A DNA stretch of 64,000 bases from Cellulomonas alba. GTDB taxonomy: Bacteria > Actinomycetota > Actinomycetes > Actinomycetales > Cellulomonadaceae. This document shows, piece by piece, positions 1 through 8,158 of this stretch. The notes beneath the pieces were generated by a model. The model searched no databases. It worked only from the letters and a program-made list of their open reading frames with translations, and had not been told where the DNA came from. Every line of letters starts with the position of its first letter. The first letter of the stretch is position 1. The stretch lies in the NCBI RefSeq assembly GCF_030362835.1, contig NZ_JAUCGQ010000001.1:496001-560000 (forward strand), read 5' to 3'. Made by a program: the position numbers and the translations under genes.

Positions 1-249
1 CGCGCCGTAGTTCGCCCCGCTGATCGTGCTGAACAGGTCGTTCGAGCCCGTCAGCGTGCCGCTCGGGTTCAGCGACGCGGACAGCACGTAGAGGAGCGGC
101 AGCACGCAGAAGACGATGGTGACGACGCCGACGAGGTGGCGCCAGCCGAGCTCCTTGCACCACCGGCCGAACCGGACGGGGGCCGACGCGCGGGGCCGGC
201 TGCCGGGCACCGCGGAGCTGCGCGGCTCGACGGACGTGGTCGTGGCCAT
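1..249 (-). CDS. malG: Maltose/maltodextrin ABC transporter permease MalG (partial, 3' part beyond window)
   Basis: N-terminal 83 codons of the second permease of a carbohydrate ABC importer; the gene reads leftwards off the window. The visible protein has a polar N-terminal tail of about 40 residues followed by one hydrophobic segment (VGVVTIVFCVLPLLYVLSA, about residues 40-58), as MalG-type permeases begin. The ATG at 249 lies 1 nt after the malF stop, so it is translated as part of the malE-F-G operon. The name rests on position after malF and on the N-terminal topology, because the EAA loop is not in view. Confidence 0.85.
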   Translation of the reverse strand, partial: MATTTSVEPRSSAVPGSRPRASAPVRFGRWCKELGWRHLVGVVTIVFCVLPLLYVLSASLNPSGTLTGSNDLFSTISGANYGA

Positions 250-250
250 G

Positions 251-1885
251 TCAGAGCTCCTCGAGGGTGCGCGTCTGGCGGAAGCCGAGCCAGGAGATCA
301 GCCCGACGACCAGGAAGATGAGGATCGAGACCGCCGCGGCGAGGCCGTAGTCGTGGCCGCCCGTGCCGAACGCGATCGAGTAGACGAACGAGATCAGGAT
401 GTCGGTGTGCCCGACCGGCACCGGCGCGCCGACGAACTGCGGGCCGCCGTTGTTGAGCATGTAGATCAACGTGAAGTTGTTGAAGTTGAACGCGAAGCTC
501 GCGATGAGCAGCGGCGCGACCGAGACCATGAGCAGCGGCAGCGTGATCGCGCGGAACACTCGCAGCGGACCCGCGCCGTCCATCCTCGCCGACTCGGTGA
601 CGTCGCCGGGGATCGACTGCAGGGCACCCGTGCAGATGATGAACATGTACGGGAACCCGAGCCACGTGTTGACGAGCAGCACCGAGAACTTGGCCAGCCA
701 GGGGTCGCCGAACCAGTCGATCTGCGCCCCGCCCAGCAGCACCTCGTTGACGAAGCCGAACCGCGGGTTGAGCATGCCGCGCCAGACGAGGGCCGCGACG
801 AACCCGGGGAACGCGTACGGCAGGATCAGCAGCGCGCGGTAGACCTTCCGCCCCCGCACCCGCGGGTCGTTGAAGACGATCGCGAGGAACAGGCCGAGGA
901 AGAACGTGATCGCGACCGACAGGAACGCGAACGCGAACGTCCAGACGATGACCTGGGCGAAGATCCCAGACAGGTCCGAGTTGCGGAACATCTCGGTGAA
1001 GTTCGAGAACCCGACTCCGACGCGCCAGCCCGGCTCGAGCTTGTCGCCGCTCGACGAGACGAAGTAGCCCTGGTCGCTCGCGGTGTAGGTGACGCCGGTC
1101 TGCGTGTTGGTGAAGGTGTCGGTCTTCGCGTCGTACTCGAGCACCGGCGCGAAGACGTACGCGATCGTCCCGTTCTGGGTGCGGAGCGTGCCGTCGGCGG
1201 CGTCCTCCGAGACCGGGACCGCGAGCGCGGTCACCTCCTGCGAGCGCTGGGCGATGTCGGCGAAGCTCAGCACCTGGTAGCCGGGCACGGCGGTGACCTG
1301 CTGGCCGGCGACGGTCGCCCCCTGCGCGGGGGCGAGCGGCTCGTCGGCGGTCCCGACGACGGCCTTGCCGTCCTGGACCACCGCGAAGCCGAGGTCGTTG
1401 CCCTGGAGCACGACCGTGACGGGGTACGCGGGCGAGCCCTCGACGCGCACCTGGTTGCCCAGCTGGATGGCCGAGATCGCGTCCGACTTCGTCGAGTTGT
1501 GTCCGTCGCCGTAGTTCGTGAAGGCGATGTAGCCCGTGTAGAGCATGACGAACAGCTGGTAGACGAGCAGGAAGATCAGGCCCGGCACGAGGTACTTCGC
1601 CGGGACGGCGCGCCGCGAGAAGTACGCCCAGTTCACCAGCGCGAGCGCGAAGACGAGGAAGACGACGATCCACCACGCCTGGACGCCGCTCGCGGCGAGG
1701 ATGCCGTACACGCCCAGCGCGTCGACGAGGCCGACGAGCACGAGCTTGACGATCCAGCCCGGTGAGAACCGGCGCGCGTGCGCGTTCTCGTCGGGGTTGC
1801 GGGTCCTGCCTGTGCCGTGCGCGGTGCCGTCACCGGCGTCGTCGGTCCGCGGGGGCTCGACCGTGGTCAGCTGAGGGTCGGACAT
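251..1885 (-). CDS. malF: Maltose/maltodextrin ABC transporter permease MalF
   Basis: 544-residue inner-membrane permease that forms the translocation pore with MalG for maltose or maltodextrin import. It has three membrane segments near residues 46-66, 70-89 and 99-122, then a large extracytoplasmic loop of about 190 residues (the MalF P2-type loop that contacts the binding protein), then further segments from about 313 onward. The EAA motif that docks on the ATPase is at ESARMDGAGPLRVFRAITLP, about residues 430-449. No ATPase gene is in view; such importers in actinobacteria often share an MsiK-type ATPase encoded elsewhere (family knowledge). It follows malE after a strong intercistronic hairpin. 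Confidence 0.93.
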   Translation of the reverse strand: MSDPQLTTVEPPRTDDAGDGTAHGTGRTRNPDENAHARRFSPGWIVKLVLVGLVDALGVYGILAASGVQAWWIVVFLVFALALVNWAYFSRRAVPAKYLVPGLIFLLVYQLFVMLYTGYIAFTNYGDGHNSTKSDAISAIQLGNQVRVEGSPAYPVTVVLQGNDLGFAVVQDGKAVVGTADEPLAPAQGATVAGQQVTAVPGYQVLSFADIAQRSQEVTALAVPVSEDAADGTLRTQNGTIAYVFAPVLEYDAKTDTFTNTQTGVTYTASDQGYFVSSSGDKLEPGWRVGVGFSNFTEMFRNSDLSGIFAQVIVWTFAFAFLSVAITFFLGLFLAIVFNDPRVRGRKVYRALLILPYAFPGFVAALVWRGMLNPRFGFVNEVLLGGAQIDWFGDPWLAKFSVLLVNTWLGFPYMFIICTGALQSIPGDVTESARMDGAGPLRVFRAITLPLLMVSVAPLLIASFAFNFNNFTLIYMLNNGGPQFVGAPVPVGHTDILISFVYSIAFGTGGHDYGLAAAVSILIFLVVGLISWLGFRQTRTLEEL

Positions 1886-1947
1886 CGTCTGCTCTCTCTG
1901 GGGGGGCGCTTCGTGGCGCGGCGCGGCAGCGCTGCTGCGGTGCGGTC

Positions 1948-1984
1948 GTCCGCCGGCCCGCCGGGGTGGGGCGGGCCGGCGGAC
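1948..1984. terminator. malE-malF intercistronic hairpin
   Basis: Perfect 15-bp inverted repeat (arms 1948-1962 and 1970-1984) with a 7-nt loop, lying between the malE stop (1996) and the malF start (1885). There is no U-tract on the transcript side. A likely role is partial termination or 3'-end protection that keeps malE mRNA in excess over malF-malG, as is known for enteric mal operons. The role is inferred; the stem is directly visible. Confidence 0.75.
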
Positions 1985-1995
1985 CCTGCGTCAGG

Positions 1996-3246
1996 TCAGC
2001 CCTTCGACTTGTCGATGGCGGCCTGGATGTTCTTGATCATCGTGTCCCAGGCTGCCGACGGGTCCTTGGCCTGGCCGGAGATGATCTGGGCCTCCGTGGT
2101 GCCCCAGTACTGCCACACCGAGTCCATGGCCGGGATCGACGGCATCGGCGAGTTGCCCGCCGCGTCGGAGAAGCCCTTGGTGATCGGGTCGGTGACCTTG
2201 TCGGCGGCGGCCGTCAGCGCCGGCATGCGCTGGCCCGCGGTGTAGAGCTCGGTCTGGACCGGCTCCGAGGCGAGGAAGTTCGTCACGAAGTCGTTCGCGA
2301 CGATCGCGTTCTGCGTCTTGGCGCTGATGAACGCGCCCTGGACACCGGAGAACGGCTGCGCGTCCTGGCCGCCCGCGCTCGGCACCGGCAGGACCGAGAA
2401 GTCGACGTTCGCCTTCTTGAACGCGTCGACGTTCCAGGGGCCCGTGATGATGTACGGCGTCTGGCCCTTGGTGAACGCGTCGGTCGCCTTCTGCGAGTCG
2501 ATCGCGGTGTCGAGGACCTTGTCCTTGCCGAGCTTCTGCAGGTAGGCCGCGAACTTGTGGCCGGCGTCGCCGCTCATGCCGATCTCGTCGGAGTACGAGC
2601 CGTCGGAGTTCTGCTTGAACACCGGGGCGCCGAACGAGGTCTGCAGCGGGTACAGGTGGTACGGGTCGCCGTTCGCGCCCTGCTGGATGACGAGCGAGTA
2701 CTTCGTCTTGAGCGACTTGCCCTGCTCGATCAGCTTGTCGAGGGTGTCGGGCGTCGAGGTGGCGAGCTTGTTGTTGCGGACGAGCGCGATGTTCTCGATG
2801 GCGTAGGGCACGCCCCAGACCTGGCCGTCGTAGGTGAACGCCGAGATCGAGACCTGCGAGAAGTCCTTGGTCTTGTCACCGAGCTGGACCGGCTGGATGG
2901 TGCCGTTCGTGACGAGGTTCCCGATCGCGTCGTGCGCCGTGACGATGATGTCCGGGCCCTGACCGGTCGGCTCCTGCTTGACGAAGTCCGCGCGGATGTC
3001 GCCCGACGGCTTCTGCACGACGTTGAGCGTGACGCCGGTCTTCTGCTGGTACTCGGCACCGAGCTGCTTGAAGACGTCGATCCGGGTCTCGTCGACCCAG
3101 ACGGTCAGCGAGCCGGTGAGCTTGGGGGCTGCCGAGGTCGGCGCCGACGTGGCGGTCTCGCCGGATCCGCTCGAGCCCGACGAGCAGGCGGCGAGCGCGA
3201 AGGTGGTCGCGCCGACCGCGAGGACAGTGAGGATGCTCCGTCGCAT
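1996..3246 (-). CDS. malE: Maltose/maltodextrin-binding lipoprotein MalE
   Basis: 416-residue extracellular substrate-binding protein of the maltodextrin importer. The start at 3246 is chosen because it gives a lipoprotein signal (MRRSILTVLAVG..., lipobox ALAAC with Cys21) and has an AGGAG ribosome site at 3253-3257. The longer in-frame reading to 3369 would bury the signal peptide and run through the operator region. A Ser/Thr-rich linker is followed by the solute-binding fold (LTVWVDETRIDVFKQLGAEY...). It heads malE-F-G, is divergent from the LacI regulator, and is preceded by several inverted repeats. Specificity is inferred from the neighbouring alpha-glucosidase and amylase. Confidence 0.92.
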   Translation of the reverse strand: MRRSILTVLAVGATTFALAACSSGSSGSGETATSAPTSAAPKLTGSLTVWVDETRIDVFKQLGAEYQQKTGVTLNVVQKPSGDIRADFVKQEPTGQGPDIIVTAHDAIGNLVTNGTIQPVQLGDKTKDFSQVSISAFTYDGQVWGVPYAIENIALVRNNKLATSTPDTLDKLIEQGKSLKTKYSLVIQQGANGDPYHLYPLQTSFGAPVFKQNSDGSYSDEIGMSGDAGHKFAAYLQKLGKDKVLDTAIDSQKATDAFTKGQTPYIITGPWNVDAFKKANVDFSVLPVPSAGGQDAQPFSGVQGAFISAKTQNAIVANDFVTNFLASEPVQTELYTAGQRMPALTAAADKVTDPITKGFSDAAGNSPMPSIPAMDSVWQYWGTTEAQIISGQAKDPSAAWDTMIKNIQAAIDKSKG

Positions 3247-3313
3247 CGTCGATCTCCTGGTTCGGTGGGGTTGCCGTAGCGGCGTGTTCCCACCGCCGTC
3301 GGCTTGATGAGAC

Positions 3314-3376
3314 GCAACGTAACCTCGTTGCCACCGGCGTTGCAAGCCGTTACGGTAACTTTCAGGCAACGGTTGC
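3314..3376. promoter_or_regulatory. malE / lacI-type regulator control region with multiple operator-like repeats
   Basis: The 254-nt divergent region 3247-3500 holds three inverted repeats: GCAACG-N6-CGTTGC (3314-3331), GTTAC-G-GTAAC (3349-3359) and GCAAC-G-GTTGC (3366-3376), plus a TTGCAA core at 3340-3345. On the minus strand TTGCAA (3340-3345) and TACGTT (3316-3321) sit 18 nt apart and could be the -35 and -10 of malE, so the repeats would overlap the promoter. The GCAAC/GTTGC arms match the palindrome at 8090-8105. Binding by the adjacent LacI-family protein is inferred. Confidence 0.7.
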
Positions 3377-3500
3377 AGAGACTGGTGACGACGCCCGTCC
3401 GTGCCCGTGGCCCGACCCGAGGAGCGTCACGGAAATGCCCGCTGACCAGCACACGAACGGCTCAGGACGAGGAGGTCCGGTGTCACCTACGCTGCACCCC

Positions 3501-4553
3501 GTGCGCACGCGTCTGACCGACCTGGCCGCCCAGGCCGGCGTCAGCACGGCCACGGTCTCGCGCGTCCTGAACGGCAAGGCGGGAGTCTCGAGCGATGCGC
3601 GTCAGGCCGTCCTGACAGCGCTCGACGTGCTCGGGTACGAGCGGCCGGAGAAGCTGCGCGGGCGGTCTGCCGGCCTGGTCGGCCTCGTCGTCCCCGAGCT
3701 GTCCAACCCGGTGTTCCCCGCGCTCGCGCAGGTGATCGAGTCGATGCTCACCGAGCGCGGGTTCACGCCGCTGCTGTGCACGCAGGTCGCCGGCGGCACG
3801 ACCGAGGACCAGTACGTCGACGTGCTCCTCGAGCACGCGGTCGACGGCATCATCTTCGTCTCCGGCCTGCACGCCGACACCTCCGCGAGCAAGGACCGGT
3901 ACCACCGCCTGCGCAGCCGCGGCCTGCCGATCGTGCTGGTCAACGGCTTCGCCGACGGCGTCGACGCCCCGATGCTCTCGACGGACGACACCGTCGCCCT
4001 CGACCTCGCGTTCCGGCACCTCGTCGCGCTCGGGCACCGCTCGATCGGCCTCGCCATCGGCCCGCAGCGGTTCGTCCCGACGCAGCGCAAGCGCGCCGCG
4101 TTCGCCGCGAACCTCGCCCGGCACCTCGGCATCCAGGACGACTCGGCGCACGTGGTGTCGACCCTGTTCACCGTGGAGGGCGGCCAGGCCGCGGCGCAGC
4201 AGCTCGTCGACACCGGCCACACCGCGATCATCTGCGGCTCGGACCTCATGGCCCTGGGTGCGATCCGGTCGGTGCGCTCGCGCGGCATGTCGGTGCCCGA
4301 TGACATCTCGGTCGTCGGCTTCGACGACTCGCCGCTCATCGCGTTCACCGACCCGCCGCTCACCACGGTGCGGCAGCCCGTCACCTCGCTCGGGCACGCG
4401 GCCGTCGCCGCGCTGCTGTCCGAGATCGGCGGCACGCCGTCGACGCGGACCGAGCTCACGTTCCACCCCGAGCTGATCGTGCGTGGGTCGACGGGTGCCG
4501 TCCGCGCCGCCGAGGCGCCCGCGCCGGTGGCCGCCGCGCACGTCGCGCTCTGA
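3501..4553 (+). CDS. LacI-family transcriptional regulator (probable maltodextrin repressor)
   Basis: 350-residue LacI/GalR repressor. The HTH begins directly at the N-terminus (RLTDLAAQAGVSTATVSRVL, residues 4-23), followed by a periplasmic-binding-protein-like effector domain (GLVVPELSNPVFPALAQVIE onward; VVGFDDSPL near the C-terminal part). I chose GTG 3501 because a -10-like TACGCT (3488-3493) ends exactly 7 nt upstream, the leaderless layout seen repeatedly here, and because LacI HTH domains normally start within a few residues of the N-terminus. Earlier in-frame starts at 3480 (GTG after GGAGG) and 3435 (ATG) remain possible. Divergent from malE and upstream of the alpha-glucosidase, it probably represses both on a maltodextrin signal. 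Confidence 0.9.
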   Translation: MRTRLTDLAAQAGVSTATVSRVLNGKAGVSSDARQAVLTALDVLGYERPEKLRGRSAGLVGLVVPELSNPVFPALAQVIESMLTERGFTPLLCTQVAGGTTEDQYVDVLLEHAVDGIIFVSGLHADTSASKDRYHRLRSRGLPIVLVNGFADGVDAPMLSTDDTVALDLAFRHLVALGHRSIGLAIGPQRFVPTQRKRAAFAANLARHLGIQDDSAHVVSTLFTVEGGQAAAQQLVDTGHTAIICGSDLMALGAIRSVRSRGMSVPDDISVVGFDDSPLIAFTDPPLTTVRQPVTSLGHAAVAALLSEIGGTPSTRTELTFHPELIVRGSTGAVRAAEAPAPVAAAHVAL

Positions 4554-4692
4554 CGGCACGCGACCCGACGCGCGCCACCCGCGCAGGGCCCGCTCCGACG
4601 CGCCCGGCCCGGTCGCCCGCCGGCGGCGCTCCCCCGAGACCTTCCGCACGACAGTCCCCTCCGCACCACAGCACGAATCGAGGCACGCCCCC

Positions 4693-6429
4693 GTGACGAC
4701 CGACGCCCTGCCCACCACCGCACTCGTGCACGCGCCGGGCACCTCCGACGCCGCGTGGTGGCGCGACGCCGTGATCTACCAGGTCTACCCGCGCTCGTTC
4801 GCCGACGCCTCGGGCGACGGCATCGGCGACCTGCCCGGCGTCACGTCGCGGCTCGACCACCTCGCCGACCTCGGCGTCGACGCCGTCTGGCTCTCGCCGT
4901 TCTACCGCTCGCCGCAGGCCGACGCCGGCTACGACGTCGCCGACTACCGCGACGTCGACCCGCTGTTCGGCACGCTCGCGGACTTCGACGCGCTGCTCAC
5001 CCGGGCGCACGGGCTCGGGCTGCGTGTGATGGTCGACCTGGTGCCGAACCACACGTCCGACGAGCACGTCTGGTTCCAGCAGGCGCTCGCTGCCGCCCCC
5101 GGGTCGCCGGAGCGCGCGCGCTACCACTTCCGGCCCGGTCGCGGCGCCGACGGGTCTGAGCCGCCGAACAACTGGCAGTCGATCTTCGGCGGCCCGGCGT
5201 GGACGCGCCTGCCCGACGGCGAGTGGTACCTGCACCTGTTCGACTCGCGCCAGCCGGACCTCGACTGGGACCACCCCGAGGTGCGCGCCGAGTTCGAGGA
5301 CGTGCTGCGGTTCTGGCTCGACCGCGGCGTCGACGGATTCCGGGTCGACGTCGCGCACGGCATGGTCAAGGCGCCGGGGCTGCCCGACTGGGCCGGCCAC
5401 GTGTCGATGATCGAGGGCGCCGAGCCCGTCGACCGCGCGGACGAGGTGACGGGCAGCGGCAACCAGGGCCCGATGTTCGACCAGGACGGCGTGCACGAGA
5501 TCTACCGCGCCTGGAACCGGGTGCTCGCGCAGTACGACGGCGACCGGGCGCTCGTCGCCGAGGCGTGGGTCGAGCCGCTCTCGCGCCTCGCGCGGTACGT
5601 GCGCGCCGACGAGGCGCAGCAGGCGTTCAACTTCGCGTTCCTCGCCGCCGGCTGGGACGCGGCCGCGATCCGCTCCGTGGTCGAGGCGTCGTACACGGTG
5701 AACGACGCGGTCGGCGCACCGACGACGTGGGTGCTCTCGAACCACGACGTCGTGCGGCACGCCTCGCGGTTCGGCCTCTCCGACCCCACGGCGCGACCCA
5801 ACGGCATCGCGCGCACCGACGAGCAGCCGGACGTCGAGCTCGGGCTGCGCCGTGCGCGCGCCGCGACGCTGCTGATGCTCGGCCTGCCCGGCTCGGCGTA
5901 CCTGTACCAGGGCGAGGAGCTCGGCCTGCCCGACCACACGTCGCTCGAGGACGAGTACCGCCAGGACCCGGCGTTCTTCCGCACCGGCGGGCTCGAGCGC
6001 GGCCGGGACGGGTGCCGCGTGCCGCTGCCGTGGTCGGCCGGCGAGCCGGGGCACGGGTTCTCCCCGACCGGCGTCACCTGGCTCCCCCAGCCCGCCGCTT
6101 GGGCGCGGTACGCCGTCGACGCTCAGCGGGGGATCCCCGGCTCGACGCTCGAGACGTACCGGGCGGCGCTGCGCACGCGCCGCGCGGAGGCGCTCGGCAG
6201 CGGCGGCCTCGAGTGGCTCGCCGAGCTGGACGGCGCTGACGCGTTCGGTCCGGACGTCGTCGCGTTCCGCAACCGCGACGTCGTGGTGCTCGGGAACCTC
6301 GGCGACCGGCTCCTGGTGCTGCCCGCCGACGCCGCGGTGCTCGGCGCGTCGGTCGAGCTCGAGCGCGACGCCGCCGGCGCGCTCGTCCTGCCGGCCGACA
6401 CGACCGTCTGGCTGCGTGCGCAGGCCTGA
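4693..6429 (+). CDS. GH13 alpha-glucosidase (oligo-1,6-/alpha-1,4-glucosidase type)
   Basis: 578-residue cytoplasmic glycoside hydrolase that releases glucose from imported maltose or maltodextrins. It has no signal peptide. The GH13 conserved regions are visible: DLVPNHTSDEH (region I), GFRVDVAHG (region II, nucleophile Asp), EAWV (region III, acid/base Glu) and LSNHD (region IV). The opening WWRDAVIYQVYPRSFADASG is typical of the oligo-1,6-glucosidase/alpha-glucosidase subfamily. GTG 4693 has GAGG about 9 nt upstream; the longer open frame back to 4483 overlaps the regulator gene and is not credible. It is co-directional with the LacI-type regulator. Isomaltase versus alpha-1,4 preference cannot be told from sequence. 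Confidence 0.92.
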   Translation: MTTDALPTTALVHAPGTSDAAWWRDAVIYQVYPRSFADASGDGIGDLPGVTSRLDHLADLGVDAVWLSPFYRSPQADAGYDVADYRDVDPLFGTLADFDALLTRAHGLGLRVMVDLVPNHTSDEHVWFQQALAAAPGSPERARYHFRPGRGADGSEPPNNWQSIFGGPAWTRLPDGEWYLHLFDSRQPDLDWDHPEVRAEFEDVLRFWLDRGVDGFRVDVAHGMVKAPGLPDWAGHVSMIEGAEPVDRADEVTGSGNQGPMFDQDGVHEIYRAWNRVLAQYDGDRALVAEAWVEPLSRLARYVRADEAQQAFNFAFLAAGWDAAAIRSVVEASYTVNDAVGAPTTWVLSNHDVVRHASRFGLSDPTARPNGIARTDEQPDVELGLRRARAATLLMLGLPGSAYLYQGEELGLPDHTSLEDEYRQDPAFFRTGGLERGRDGCRVPLPWSAGEPGHGFSPTGVTWLPQPAAWARYAVDAQRGIPGSTLETYRAALRTRRAEALGSGGLEWLAELDGADAFGPDVVAFRNRDVVVLGNLGDRLLVLPADAAVLGASVELERDAAGALVLPADTTVWLRAQA

Positions 6430-6447
6430 GCCCGCGCACGACCGGCA

Positions 6448-6478
6448 AGGCCCGGCCCCCGCTCCCGGGGCCGGGCCT
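6448..6478. terminator. Bidirectional terminator hairpin between alpha-glucosidase and alpha-amylase
   Basis: Perfect 12-bp stem (AGGCCCGGCCCC / GGGGCCGGGCCT, arms 6448-6459 and 6467-6478) with a 7-nt loop, between two convergent genes ending at 6429 and 6562. There is no T-run, as is usual for high-GC actinobacterial terminators. Confidence 0.8.
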
Positions 6479-6561
6479 CGCCGTCGTCGGCGCCAGTCCG
6501 ACGCAGCGCGCTCGTCCCCGGGCACGTTCGGCGGTGCGGCCTCCGGAGCGACGGAGAGCGC

Positions 6562-8070
6562 CTAGCGAGCCCGGGCCGCGACGTCGAACGCCTGCGCGGT
6601 CCGCGCCGGCACCTCCACCGCCACCCGGCCGTCCTTGACGCGGACGGCGGCGTCGCCGCAGCCGGTGCCCGGCGCCGCGGCGGTCAGGACGTCGCAGTAG
6701 CGGCCGTCGGGCAGCCGGGTCGCCAGCGTGGTCGTCAGCGGCGCCTGGCCGTTGTTGACGACGACGAACCCGCGCTCGCCACGGCCGAACGCGACGGCGT
6801 CGCCCTGACCCCACCGGTCCACGACCGGTGCGTCGCCGACGACGCCGCGCCACGCGACCATGCCCGCGATCTCGGCCCACCGGTGCTGGCACACCCAGTC
6901 GCCGTCCGAGCGCTGCGCCGCCGGCCCGGGCGAGGCGGCGCACCGGGCGTCGACGACCGCGCCCCGGGCGTCCTGCACGGGGCCGGCGTCGCGGTCCGAG
7001 AACGCGTACCCGGAGTAGACCATCGGCTCGCCGTACGCGCCGCCGAGCATCAGCACGTTCGCGAGCGCGTACTCGGCGCCGTCGGCGTAGCTCAGCGTGG
7101 AGCCGTCGCGCTCGGTGTCGTGGTCGTCGACGAACACCACGGCGTCGTCCGAGGGCAGGTACCCCGCCTTGCCGAGGTCGAGGGCCGCGCCCGGCGTCCC
7201 CGCGAGCACGCCCTTGACGTCGCGGCCCCAGGCGAACTCGAAGACCTTGCCGTTGCCGGCGTAGTCCTCGGGCTGGATCGGCTCGCCGCTCCCGCGGATG
7301 ACCTCCTGCACGATGGCGGTGCCGGCGGGCAGCGCGCCCACGATCGCGGCCACGTCGGACGCCGGCATGTGCTTGGCGGCGTCGATCCGGAAGCCGTCGA
7401 CGCCCAGCGAGAGCAGGTCCTTCAGGTACGCGACCTCGGTCGCGCGCACCTTCGGCGACGACGTGTCGAGGTCCGCGAGGTTCACGAGCTCGCACGTCTG
7501 CACCTGCTGCGCGTCGAGGTAGCTCGCGATGTCGTCGTCCGGCGTCAGGCCGCAGTGGTGGAAGTCGGCGCTCGTGTAGAGGCCCGGGTAGTCGTAGTGC
7601 GAGTACGACGATCCCGCCCACCCGGTGCCGGGCGCGTCCTGGCCCGTCATGTGGTTGAGGATCGCGTCGGTCCGGACCTCGACGCCCGCGCGGTGGCACG
7701 TGTCGGCCATCGCCGCGAACTGCTCGCGTGTGCCGAGCCGCGACTCGACCTTGTAGCTGACGGGCTGGTACGCGGTCCACCACGCCGGGCCGAGGATGTG
7801 CTCCTGCGGCGGCGACGTCAGCACCCAGGCGTAGCCGGCCGGCCCGAGGTCGTCGGTGCACTCGCGCCCGATCGCGTCCCACGTCCACTGGAACAGCTCG
7901 ACGCCGACATCGTGGCCCGAGCCGTCGGTCGCGGGGCTCGCGTCCGGGTCGGCAGGCGGCGAGCCCGAGCACGCCGACAGGAGCAGCGCCGACGCGGCGC
8001 CGAGGGCGAGCGCTGCGCGGGTGAGCGGGCGGCGCCGGGCACGGCCGGGTCGCACGGGCGGGTACGTCAT
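6562..8070 (-). CDS. Secreted lipoprotein alpha-amylase (GH13)
   Basis: About 502-residue extracellular endo-amylase that makes the maltodextrins imported by MalEFG. A basic N-terminus, hydrophobic stretch and lipobox LLLSAC (Cys near residue 35) predict a membrane-anchored lipoprotein. GH13 motifs are RTDAILNH (region I), GFRIDAAKH (region II, nucleophile Asp), a Glu in IVQEVI (region III) and FVDDHDTER (region IV). The opening GVELFQWTWDAIGREC resembles bacterial and animal-type alpha-amylases of about 500 residues. The start could be ATG 8070 (GGTGGTG just upstream) or GTG 8079. The gene is divergent from the PfkB kinase, and a perfect 16-bp palindrome lies 11-20 nt upstream, so it is probably under LacI-type control. 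Confidence 0.9.
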   Translation of the reverse strand: MTYPPVRPGRARRRPLTRAALALGAASALLLSACSGSPPADPDASPATDGSGHDVGVELFQWTWDAIGRECTDDLGPAGYAWVLTSPPQEHILGPAWWTAYQPVSYKVESRLGTREQFAAMADTCHRAGVEVRTDAILNHMTGQDAPGTGWAGSSYSHYDYPGLYTSADFHHCGLTPDDDIASYLDAQQVQTCELVNLADLDTSSPKVRATEVAYLKDLLSLGVDGFRIDAAKHMPASDVAAIVGALPAGTAIVQEVIRGSGEPIQPEDYAGNGKVFEFAWGRDVKGVLAGTPGAALDLGKAGYLPSDDAVVFVDDHDTERDGSTLSYADGAEYALANVLMLGGAYGEPMVYSGYAFSDRDAGPVQDARGAVVDARCAASPGPAAQRSDGDWVCQHRWAEIAGMVAWRGVVGDAPVVDRWGQGDAVAFGRGERGFVVVNNGQAPLTTTLATRLPDGRYCDVLTAAAPGTGCGDAAVRVKDGRVAVEVPARTAQAFDVAARAR

Positions 8071-8089
8071 CGTCACCACCGGGTGAAGG

Positions 8090-8105
8090 CTGCAACATGT
8101 TGCAG
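8090..8105. promoter_or_regulatory. Perfect 16-bp palindromic operator (LacI-family type)
   Basis: CTGCAACATGTTGCAG is identical to its reverse complement. It sits between the amylase start and a minus-strand TAGGGT (plus 8125-8130) that could be its -10, placing the palindrome about 12-28 nt downstream of the inferred transcript start, a classic roadblock position. Its GCAAC...GTTGC arms match those upstream of malE, which suggests one repressor for both. Confidence 0.8.
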
Positions 8106-8158
8106 CAAGTTTCAGGATCGGCCCACCCTAGCGGCCGTCGCCGCGTACGGTGACGCAC

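Noticed and set aside
4483..4692. N-terminal extension of the alpha-glucosidase back to 4483.
   Set aside because: It would overlap the end of the LacI-type gene, is Arg/Pro-rich, and the GH13 family starts near the WWRDAVIYQVYPRSF motif; GTG 4693 with GAGG fits.
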